From Leptospiraceae bacterium (GTDB lineage: Bacteria; Spirochaetota; Leptospiria; Leptospirales; Leptospiraceae), in the NCBI GenBank assembly GCA_017996175.1, contig JAGOHK010000040.1, positions 1 to 38,698 on the forward strand: a DNA stretch of 38,698 nucleotides, given 5' to 3'. A model generated the notes under the pieces. That model was not told the DNA's origin. It did not search any database and saw nothing but the letters and a program-made list of their open reading frames with translations. Position numbers and translations under genes: made by a program. Every line of letters starts with the position of its first letter. Position 1 is the stretch's first letter. Shown here one piece after another: positions 1 through 6,884 of the stretch.

Positions 1-377
1 ACTTCATTTGAGTTAGTTTGAATGTTAGCTTTAGCAGAGTCATACTTATTTTTTACGAGCGGATTACTTGGATATAACTCTTTCACTTTTTCATACAAAG
101 GAATCGCTCTTGCATACTCCCCTCTTTCCGAAAAATAGTCCGCTTCCAAAATCCAAAGTTCTGTATTATAAAAATTCAAAGTAGGATCATTCGGATTATT
201 TTTTAAGGCAAAATCAATTTCTTTTCTAGCATCAACTACTCTCTTTGAATCAATCATATTCTTAATATGTGAATAATCAAAAGTATTCTCTTGCGTGTAT
301 AAAGGAAAAGCTAAACAAACGAGACTTGCAAATAACCAATATTCGATTAAATGGAATGATAATTTTTTCATATTCAT
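1..377 (-). CDS. TPR-like secreted protein, partial (C-terminus beyond left edge)
   Basis: The reading frame begins at an ATG on the minus strand and stays open to the left edge, so only about 125 N-terminal residues are visible. It starts MNMKKLSFHLIEYWLF and has a hydrophobic stretch ending near LAFPLYTQ, which reads as a type I signal peptide. Helical text follows with TPR-like spacing (LILEADYFSERGEYARAIPLYEKVKELYPSNP in part). The ATG overlaps the TGA of the kelch gene upstream as ATGA, so translation is probably coupled and this is a distal gene of the Rhs operon. A periplasmic scaffold role is inferred from the repeat type only. Confidence 0.7.
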   Translation of the reverse strand, partial: MNMKKLSFHLIEYWLFASLVCLAFPLYTQENTFDYSHIKNMIDSKRVVDARKEIDFALKNNPNDPTLNFYNTELWILEADYFSERGEYARAIPLYEKVKELYPSNPLVKNKYDSAKANIQTNSNE

Positions 378-1780
378 TTTTCCCGATTTAGTAATAATGC
401 CTTATGTCCAAACCTAGCAACTACATTAGAAGGAACGCTAGAAGCAGTCCAACTACTTAAAGTAGGATTTGAAACATCTATAGAATACATTGTATTTAGC
501 GGAATATTTATAGTAGTCGCACCACCAAAGACATATAATTTTCTAGTCTCATAAGAAACCTCTGAGGCAGGAGCATAGAGGTTTACAGGCAAATTGCCGG
601 ATTGAATTGTATTAGTTGATGGAATATAATAATCAAAACGGTTTGTGGCAGAAATTACAGTTGGTGGTTGGCTTGTATTACTTACGGGGGTGCGACTTCC
701 TCCAATTGTAAATATAGAAGGAGTATCCGCAGGATAAGAATCGCTTGTCCGCGGTTTATAACATACAGAGGCAATACCGAATCTACCCTGAGTGGAACTT
801 GCTTCTGATAAAGATGTAATTGTATTGCCCGAAGGAATAAAAGCATCTGCGGCAGTTTGTTGTACACCGCTCGCATCTCTTCCGTTATTATAATAAATGG
901 TTCCGTCTATTTGACATCCTGTATAATCTACTCTAAAGGGAATCGTAAAAAGAACTCCAGACCAAGTTCCCGTTTGTCCTAGTTCCGGCGTAAAACGATA
1001 TACTGCATTTATCGCAGAGGCAGTAAAAATATCCGTACTACCTCCGAGTAAATAAATTGAATCTCCTACATTGGAAGCTAAAGCTCCTTGTAAAATGGTA
1101 GGTAAAGATGCAATAGCCCCTGTAGTCGAAGAACGCCATGTCAATGTTGTTGGATTAAACTCTTCTACTATATTTGTCATTGCCGAGTTAGCATTAATGC
1201 CACCGATGACATAAATTTTACCGTTTACTTGCGCTATGCCGGCAAAACTTCTCGGAGTTGGAATAGTTGTAACATTCGGAAACCAAGTATCAATCACCGG
1301 GTCATATAAATCAATTTGAGCTACCGGTAATCCATCATTTCCAATTCCTCCTACAATCCAAATTCCTCTCTCCGCGGAAATAGTTGGTGGGTAAGCGGAT
1401 AACGTTTGAAAACTCTGAATATAACTAGTCACGATTCGATTATTTTTACAATACGCAATGTATTTGTAATTTGTATTAGGCGTTAAATTCTGTAAGTTAA
1501 TTTGATGAAGGGTAGAGGTAAGAGGAAGAAATTCAAATTTTTCCATTCCCAATTCTCCGTAAGAAAACATTCCCTGTGAGGCAAAGCTACATCCCCAATT
1601 GATGGTTGAAGCAGTAGTTCCTACACTTTGCAGGTTAAAGAATGTTAGCTTCAAGTCGGATGCGTCTTTTCCGTTCTGAAGTGGGTTTTTAGAACAATTA
1701 AGTAGTATCATAAGTAATAGTATTTTGCCGGCTACCAAGTAGAGTGGTTCGACTACGCTCACCAACCGCCTAAAGGTCAT
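374..1780 (-). CDS. Kelch-repeat lipoprotein with a fibronectin-III-like N-terminal domain
   Basis: The 468-residue product has a hydrophobic N-terminus ending in a lipobox (LILLNC-like, Cys29), so it is probably lipidated. Residues about 40-130 resemble a fibronectin type III domain, with NTNYKYIAYCKNN typical of a late strand. Residues about 135-460 carry five kelch-type beta-propeller motifs, recognisable by IWIVGG, IYVIGG, IYLLGG, IFTIGG and LYVFGG. This fits a surface-exposed binding protein. The ATG overlaps the preceding stop as ATGA. The first 18 residues are odd: they are encoded by a stretch resembling a dispersed repeat also found inside the large Rhs gene, so the ancestral start may have been the Met at residue 24. 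The ligand is unknown. Confidence 0.8.
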   Translation of the reverse strand: MTFRRLVSVVEPLYLVAGKILLLMILLNCSKNPLQNGKDASDLKLTFFNLQSVGTTASTINWGCSFASQGMFSYGELGMEKFEFLPLTSTLHQINLQNLTPNTNYKYIAYCKNNRIVTSYIQSFQTLSAYPPTISAERGIWIVGGIGNDGLPVAQIDLYDPVIDTWFPNVTTIPTPRSFAGIAQVNGKIYVIGGINANSAMTNIVEEFNPTTLTWRSSTTGAIASLPTILQGALASNVGDSIYLLGGSTDIFTASAINAVYRFTPELGQTGTWSGVLFTIPFRVDYTGCQIDGTIYYNNGRDASGVQQTAADAFIPSGNTITSLSEASSTQGRFGIASVCYKPRTSDSYPADTPSIFTIGGSRTPVSNTSQPPTVISATNRFDYYIPSTNTIQSGNLPVNLYAPASEVSYETRKLYVFGGATTINIPLNTMYSIDVSNPTLSSWTASSVPSNVVARFGHKALLLNREK

Positions 1781-2643
1781 ATTCTATACAATAAAGCGAA
1801 TTCAACTCCTATATTCGCATAATTATAATTATCCACAACTCCAGTAGCACGAAGCCCAATCCGAGTTTGAAAATTTCCAAATTTTAATCCTTGCCAGCCT
1901 AGATTGAAAAAACCAGCAGGATTCAAACCCTCTGCTAAAAAGTCTTTCGCATAATACTTAATATACGCTCCACCTAAACCAAGTCCCGTGTAAAAGTCCA
2001 GTCTCTCTGAAAATTTCAAACGGTATTGTAAATAAATAAAACCATTGGACATTTCAATTCGATCTTTTCCAATTAAGTTCAAGAACTCACCAGCAAAGCC
2101 TAATTGTAATTTGCTTCTAAAATTTAAACTAACTGGCTCCAGAAAAAAACCTCCACCTCCAAAAGATGGGTTCCCATTTGCAATTTCTCCAGCATTCGCC
2201 CCACCAAGACCATAAATTCCTATTTTTGTTTCTCTAGTTCGATAAGAGACTTCTAGAAAATCGGAAGGCAGCAAAATTTCGGATTTATCCGGTTTTTTAA
2301 TTTCAGAAATTTGTGTTCTATCAACGGTCAAATAACCAAGCCTAGACTTAACGGTGATGTTCTTCTCCTTTTCCTCGGCAATAACTCCCTTGATATCAGT
2401 TCCATCTTTGAGTGTAATAGACGTTAAACGGTAACTAGCGTGTTCTCCCGTTCTTTGCATATCTAGGTTTACAATTTCTTCTCTGGGTATATCATAAACT
2501 TTATCCTTCCACTTCACACGCACTGAATTTTTTTCTTCCATTATTACATCGCATAGAAATACATCACCTGATTTTAGAATTAACTCGGCAGGATAAACGG
2601 AGTTAGCCAGTAGGAGAAGAAGAATTGCTATGCGGATATTCAT
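1777..2643 (-). CDS. Outer-membrane beta-barrel-like protein with two short SH3-like repeats
   Basis: The 288-residue product starts with a clear signal peptide (MNIRIAILLLLLANSVYPA). Residues about 20-120 contain two copies of a roughly 40-residue motif of the form LKxGD...V..EEK...VK...Y.I.R..I..., seen in ILKSGDVFLCDVIMEEK and ITLKDGTDIKGVIAEEK. Residues about 130-288 alternate hydrophobic and polar residues and end in an aromatic/hydrophobic strand (FALLYRI), as in small outer-membrane barrels. Its ATG shares one base with the stop of the lipoprotein gene before it (TAATG). The first bases resemble the start of the gene at 4795-5442, which marks the edge of a local duplication. Function unknown; outer-membrane location is inferred. 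Confidence 0.65.
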   Translation of the reverse strand: MNIRIAILLLLLANSVYPAELILKSGDVFLCDVIMEEKNSVRVKWKDKVYDIPREEIVNLDMQRTGEHASYRLTSITLKDGTDIKGVIAEEKEKNITVKSRLGYLTVDRTQISEIKKPDKSEILLPSDFLEVSYRTRETKIGIYGLGGANAGEIANGNPSFGGGGFFLEPVSLNFRSKLQLGFAGEFLNLIGKDRIEMSNGFIYLQYRLKFSERLDFYTGLGLGGAYIKYYAKDFLAEGLNPAGFFNLGWQGLKFGNFQTRIGLRATGVVDNYNYANIGVEFALLYRI

Positions 2644-3344
2644 TATTTACCTTCTCCTTTACAAGCCTGCGCTGTTTTTTCTAGGTTTAGTTTGAAGTCT
2701 TCTTTGAATTGATTGAGTGCGTCTTCATAAGCTTTCCTATCCGCAAAAGGACCATCTGAAAATATATAAGCCGAAGCAATAATTAGTGGGAATAAGGCTA
2801 GCATACTTTGAGACGTTGTTAATTTAATACCATTTTTTAAAATAGCGTACACGATCATAGACTTAATCAAATCAAAACCTAAGCTATAATAAAAGATTTT
2901 TTCCTTAGATTTGAAGCTATAAGCAAAAACTTGTTGATCATAAAAAATATTGTAATTAACTTCAAGTTGGGAATATAAAGGAGTTTTTAGAACTGGACTT
3001 GTTGACCAAATTAGTAAAAAATTTTTTAAACTATTTCGTGAACTTCTCTTTTCATCGTCTATTTTTTCTTTTATATAGAAAATATCAATATTTATTTCAA
3101 TCCTCATACTTGCGAAGTAACAACTATTAGCCACTGGCAAAAGGATTTCTTTTATATCTTTTTCAACATTTCCTCCCGGCGATTGATTTTTAATTAAAAG
3201 GTTTCTCTTATATTCAAAATCACTGCTTTCGTTATTGATTCCATTTTCTTTTTTTACATTTATTTCAAGATTAATTGGTTTGTTATCTTGCTTATTCATT
3301 ACTGAACAACCCCAAAATAGACATACAAGGATAAGTTTTATCAC
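2643..3344 (-). CDS. Small lipoprotein, paralogue of the one at 5439-6134; candidate immunity partner of the orphan Rhs module
   Basis: The 233-residue product begins at GTG and has a short lipoprotein signal (MIKLILVCLFWGC, Cys13). After a polar N-terminal half there is a conserved FKSKEKIFYYSLGFD segment, two hydrophobic stretches (about residues 160-195), a SDGPFA motif and an amphipathic C-terminal helix with ALNQFKEDFKLNLEKTAQAC. The last 40 residues are almost identical to the protein encoded at 5439-6134, while the N-terminal halves diverge. It starts three bases after the stop of the orphan Rhs gene. A conserved frame with a variable half, directly behind an Rhs C-terminus, fits an immunity or chaperone role, but no known immunity family is recognised. 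Confidence 0.65.
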   Translation of the reverse strand: MIKLILVCLFWGCSVMNKQDNKPINLEINVKKENGINNESSDFEYKRNLLIKNQSPGGNVEKDIKEILLPVANSCYFASMRIEINIDIFYIKEKIDDEKRSSRNSLKNFLLIWSTSPVLKTPLYSQLEVNYNIFYDQQVFAYSFKSKEKIFYYSLGFDLIKSMIVYAILKNGIKLTTSQSMLALFPLIIASAYIFSDGPFADRKAYEDALNQFKEDFKLNLEKTAQACKGEGK

Positions 3345-3347
3345 GTC

Positions 3348-4805
3348 TTAATAACCTAACCCAATAGGATTACCCATCGGTTTCCAATGGTCATTTAGTC
3401 GATCTAACCCTGAATCTTTTATTGGTCCATTCTGCCAATCTTGAATTAAATTACCCGTTATGCGCTCAATCACAAACGTCTGTACTATTTGAAGCCCCGC
3501 ATTGAATCCTAGATTACCAAGTGAAGCAAGAAAAGGATTACCGGTAGCCTCTAATAAAAAAGTTTGAACTCCTGATTGACCAGCTAACGGATAGTCATAA
3601 ACATACATATTCCAACTCACAGCACCAATTAAGCCGCCAACAACTGCTCCAGTCCTAGCACCAATAGAAGCATATTCAGCGCCTCTTGATTCTGATTCTT
3701 TCTTATCCCACTTCCCTTCTTTGCTAAAAAAGCCTCCTGCACCTCCAGAGATAAAACCGGACAGGTATCCTACTGATGCGCCGAGCACAGATCCGATAAC
3801 TGCGCCAACAATTGGAGCGAATGGTGTAATAAGTAACGGTGCCCATAAGGGAATGGTAAGAATTACCGCTACAATCGCCCCTACAGCGGCTATCGCATAA
3901 AAAACCCCTCGCATATCTGTTAAATATCGACCATAACATTCCACAGGGTCTTTCAGGAATAACTTTATATTATCCGCCAATTTTACATAATACGGTAATA
4001 CATTTTTCTTCCATAACTGAACCAAATCACTCTTCTTCCATTGAATCAGTCCTTCTCTCGCCTCTGCTTTTATCCTACCACCTAACTTATTGTGAAACCT
4101 GCCACTATCCGATCTCGCATACTTGTCGGCTAATCCGTTTTTGCCGTGGTGTTTTCCATACACAAACTGGTTGTAGCTTCTTACTGCTTCCTGTGGTGCT
4201 TTGCTTGCCCAGCGTAATCCGCCTAGTGCATGTCCTGCCATCTGATTAAACATATGCACATGCGCATTATTACCCGACGGGTCTCTATACATCACAGGGT
4301 TTCCATCTACATATTGATACAAATCCTGTCCTGTTAAACTTACTGCGTTAGTCACTGAATCCGATTGCATGAATCGACCTATGTATGGGTCGTAGTATCT
4401 CGCTTTATAAAAATAAAGTCCAGTCTCTTGGTCGTCTTCTTGGGCTGTGTATTTGTATCGGAATATATCTGCCCCCGCCGAATTCGTTCTGTTTACCTCT
4501 CCATACGGCTTATACCGAATTGTCGCTGCTCCTGTATTATCCACATCTCCTGAGACTATCGTTCCTTGTGCGTTAGTTATCATTGTGATAGTCTGGGCGT
4601 TACGGCAGGCACACAGGATAAGAAATATTATTCTGTAATAAAGTAACACATAATACTGTTCTGCCGTCAGGCTGTCAGCTCCGGTCAATAAATTGCGATT
4701 AAGCGCAGAGATTACACTCTGTCGGAGTATGCAATTTATTGACCACGCTTCCATCCTTAACGCGGAGACTTTATTATAGTTAGACAGCTTCATTCTATTT
4801 ACCAC
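3348..4805 (-). CDS. Orphan Rhs core with a variable glycine-rich C-terminal domain
   Basis: The 485-residue product lacks the SpvB, VCBS and YD-repeat parts of a full Rhs protein. Residues 1-72 are unrelated to Rhs and end in a hydrophobic stretch (YRIIFLILCAC). From ITMITNAQG (residue 73) to about residue 230 it is nearly identical to the core of the large Rhs protein, including YDPYIGRFMQSDS, YQYVDGNPVMYRDPSGN and GKHHGKNGLADKYARS. The C-terminal 255 residues differ: a hydrophobic, glycine-zipper-like stretch (GAVIGSVLGASVGYLSGF), then a polar tail. No nuclease or deaminase motif was recognised, so a membrane-active domain is possible. The start is uncertain: GTG at 4805 overlaps the previous gene by 11 bases, and ATG at 4793 is an alternative. 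It may be expressed or may be a silent recombination donor. Confidence 0.7.
   Translation of the reverse strand: MVNRMKLSNYNKVSALRMEAWSINCILRQSVISALNRNLLTGADSLTAEQYYVLLYYRIIFLILCACRNAQTITMITNAQGTIVSGDVDNTGAATIRYKPYGEVNRTNSAGADIFRYKYTAQEDDQETGLYFYKARYYDPYIGRFMQSDSVTNAVSLTGQDLYQYVDGNPVMYRDPSGNNAHVHMFNQMAGHALGGLRWASKAPQEAVRSYNQFVYGKHHGKNGLADKYARSDSGRFHNKLGGRIKAEAREGLIQWKKSDLVQLWKKNVLPYYVKLADNIKLFLKDPVECYGRYLTDMRGVFYAIAAVGAIVAVILTIPLWAPLLITPFAPIVGAVIGSVLGASVGYLSGFISGGAGGFFSKEGKWDKKESESRGAEYASIGARTGAVVGGLIGAVSWNMYVYDYPLAGQSGVQTFLLEATGNPFLASLGNLGFNAGLQIVQTFVIERITGNLIQDWQNGPIKDSGLDRLNDHWKPMGNPIGLGY
4108..4589 (-). repeat. Rhs core direct repeat, copy 2 (in orphan gene)
   Basis: This is the partner of 7473-7957. 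Similarity starts abruptly at the ITMITNAQG codons (4589) and fades after the KYARS codons, where the two C-terminal domains diverge. Crossing over between the copies would remove about 3.4 kb and join the large Rhs gene to the orphan C-terminus. Confidence 0.85.
4683..4744. repeat. Palindromic element inside the orphan Rhs gene
   Basis: Perfect 14-base arms ggtcaataaattgc (4683-4696) and gcaatttattgacc (4731-4744) enclose 34 bases that contain a smaller stem (cagag ... ctctg). It lies in the N-terminal part of the orphan Rhs gene, just upstream of where homology to the large Rhs gene begins, and stays in frame. It looks like an inserted palindromic repeat that supplied part of the unrelated N-terminus. 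Confidence 0.6.
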
Positions 4806-5442
4806 CGTCTACCTTATAAACTTGCCGCTTTGTGTTCATACAATTTATATACTTTTGTTCTATTTCTGAAATTAATCTATCTTCAAGAAATACAACCAGG
4901 CTTTTCAGAGATTCTCTAGAATCGTAAGTTTCGTAAATTCCGATGCCTAACATCGGCAGCATTAGTTCAACTAAATTATTATTTTCAAAAATAAGAAGCA
5001 AAACTAAGAGCAACCCCAAAGATTCTAATGATATATCCTTTTTAATCTTCAATGAACTATGAGCTAAATTATAAGAGTAATGATGTATATCCGCCAAACA
5101 ATTTTTTTCATTTATCTGAATTATATAACTAGCATTGAAATTAATCGGTTTAACAATTTGGAAGAATGCAAAAGTATTTTTCCTGTCTTCTTTAAATTCT
5201 ATTTCTAATTCTTGTAAAAAAATATAAACATGATAACTATGAGTATTTTCTATATTCACTAGCCTATTTCGTAATTTTGATTTGATGTTACTTTCCATTA
5301 CTCCATAAAATCCTCTTTGTCCAAATTTTTCGAAACTTACGATAAGTGGGGCTATAATATCATAACTTGAGTAACTGAACTTTTCTTTAACAATAGGCTG
5401 GTTACATCCAACTAAAAGAATTAGGATTATGCGGATATTCAC
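4795..5442 (-). CDS. Small lipoprotein of the Rhs cassette
   Basis: The 215-residue product starts at a GTG that overlaps the preceding stop as GTGA, and has a very short lipoprotein signal (MNIRIILILLVGC, Cys13). It has a polar N-terminal half, two hydrophobic stretches (about residues 140-170, with LLLVLLLIF and LMLPMLGIGIY) and a C-terminal helix containing FLEDRLISEIEQKYINC. This order matches the paralogous lipoproteins at 2643-3344 and 5439-6134, although the sequence similarity is weak. It lies between the CT1 module and the orphan Rhs gene. I do not recognise the family; a role in protection from or handling of the neighbouring Rhs C-termini is inferred from position and layout. Confidence 0.6.
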   Translation of the reverse strand: MNIRIILILLVGCNQPIVKEKFSYSSYDIIAPLIVSFEKFGQRGFYGVMESNIKSKLRNRLVNIENTHSYHVYIFLQELEIEFKEDRKNTFAFFQIVKPINFNASYIIQINEKNCLADIHHYSYNLAHSSLKIKKDISLESLGLLLVLLLIFENNNLVELMLPMLGIGIYETYDSRESLKSLVVFLEDRLISEIEQKYINCMNTKRQVYKVDGGK

Positions 5443-6134
5443 AATTTACCTTCTACCCTACAAGCTTGCGCCGTTTTTTCTAGGTTCATTTTAAAATCTT
5501 CTTTGAATTGATTGAGTGCGTCTTCATAGGCTTTTTTATACGCAAAAGGACCATCTGAAAATGTATATGCAGAAGCAAATATTGTTAAAAATATTGCCAA
5601 CGTTCCTTGAAGAGATGTCAGACTAAAATTATTATTTACAACGGCGGCTAATACAGATAATTTTAAGATGTCAAAACCCAAACTCAAATAGAATATTTTT
5701 TCTTTCGATTTGAAACTATGTTTAAATTCTCTGTTATTGCAAAAAATTTTGTAATCAAGTTCTAGCTCGGAATACAGAGGAAATTTTAACACAGGTTTCA
5801 TTGCCCCATATATCACAAATATACTGAAATCGGAGTGTATAGTTCTATTTTTTTCTCCTTTTTTTTCCACGATATAAAACTTATTCACATTAACCTCCGT
5901 TTCTAAATTTTTATTATCATCAATAAGAAAGAAAGGAAAAAGAGTCTTCTTTATATCTTCTTCAATATTGGAAAAAAATAAATATTCTTGCTCGTATTTA
6001 TTTTCAGAAATCAAATAGGAAAAAATTACTTTACTATCTTTAGTATTCACTTTGATTTGATGTATACCCTCTTTTTGCTTCTCTATTGTTGAACAACCTT
6101 GGAGTAAAAATAGCATTATTAAAAGTGTTCTCAT
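5439..6134 (-). CDS. Small lipoprotein, paralogue of the one at 2643-3344
   Basis: The 231-residue product has a lipoprotein signal (MRTLLIMLFLLQGC, Cys14). The second half carries FKSKEKIFYLSLGFD, two hydrophobic stretches, SDGPFAYKKAYEDALNQFKE and an amphipathic end (LEKTAQACRVEGKL), nearly the same as in the protein encoded at 2643-3344. The N-terminal half has diverged. The ATG directly follows the TAA of the 6135-6884 gene with no gap. DNA similarity at the 3' end is high and continues into the first codons of the following gene, so this is a recent tandem duplication unit. Candidate immunity or accessory protein; family unknown. Confidence 0.65.
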   Translation of the reverse strand: MRTLLIMLFLLQGCSTIEKQKEGIHQIKVNTKDSKVIFSYLISENKYEQEYLFFSNIEEDIKKTLFPFFLIDDNKNLETEVNVNKFYIVEKKGEKNRTIHSDFSIFVIYGAMKPVLKFPLYSELELDYKIFCNNREFKHSFKSKEKIFYLSLGFDILKLSVLAAVVNNNFSLTSLQGTLAIFLTIFASAYTFSDGPFAYKKAYEDALNQFKEDFKMNLEKTAQACRVEGKL

Positions 6135-6884
6135 TTAAAGTCCATTTAAGATATGCATTTCTTTAAACTTAACATCTAAGATGTTCTTTTTTAATTGTTT
6201 AGATTTTTCTTTGTTTACGATGAACTCAATTTCATATAGTTTATCTTTCTCAATTTTCACAGGCATTATATATTCATGATCAATATCCCAACCATCGCAT
6301 TCATTGCTAAATAAATCTATATTCAAATTTCCGATTCCCAATTCTATTGGAATCACATATTCCGAATCATAATTAAATAAAGTGCATTTGATTATTCCTA
6401 TTTTTTTATTATTTAAAATGTTCTCTTCTTTTATTTTGTTGGTGGTTTCATATAGACTCATATCCTTCTTAGGAGGGTTTAATATTGAATAATCGATATT
6501 TTTAGAAAATAAAAATTTAGACATACTTTCTTTTTGTAAAAACATATACGATACAAAAAAATCTTGATCAATTTCTGTTAGGGCATCAGGGTAGATGATA
6601 TCTTCTTTCCTGGGGGTCTTAAAATAAAGATAAGCGAAATTACCATTAGCTTTAATTGCATTCACTCCATTTACATATAAACAATAATTTTCGGAACAAC
6701 AGTTGATTCTTGATTTTACAAATATCTTTTGTATACTTCTACCACAGGTGTACGGAAGACTCGTTTTGAAGCCACGTGCTAAATCATATAAATTTATATC
6801 ATCGTATACTCCATAGTTACTTTTCATGGAACAATTCAAGTGACTAAATAAAATAACGAGCAAAATATATTTTTTAAATTTCAT
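6135..6884 (-). CDS. Unrecognised lipoprotein immediately downstream of the large Rhs gene
   Basis: The 249-residue product has a lipoprotein signal (MKFKKYILLVILFSHLNC, Cys18). The mature part is rich in Lys, Asn, Ile and Tyr and has several cysteines (YTCGRS, INCCSENYC, IIKCTLF, NECDGWDID) that could form disulfides outside the cytoplasm. The C-terminal half looks like a beta-sandwich, with no transmembrane segment after the signal. Its ATG overlaps the Rhs stop as ATGA, the tightest coupling possible, which makes it the best positional candidate for the immunity protein of the CT1 domain. The coding sequence is visibly more AT-rich than the Rhs core, which suggests a transferred cassette. 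No known family recognised. Confidence 0.65.
   Translation of the reverse strand: MKFKKYILLVILFSHLNCSMKSNYGVYDDINLYDLARGFKTSLPYTCGRSIQKIFVKSRINCCSENYCLYVNGVNAIKANGNFAYLYFKTPRKEDIIYPDALTEIDQDFFVSYMFLQKESMSKFLFSKNIDYSILNPPKKDMSLYETTNKIKEENILNNKKIGIIKCTLFNYDSEYVIPIELGIGNLNIDLFSNECDGWDIDHEYIMPVKIEKDKLYEIEFIVNKEKSKQLKKNILDVKFKEMHILNGL

Noticed and set aside
4365..4638. Several short plus-strand reading frames opposite the orphan Rhs core, with a similar one at 7733-7921
   Set aside because: They are the mirror of the conserved Rhs core on the other strand; they appear twice only because the core itself is duplicated, and they have no start signals or recognisable protein features.
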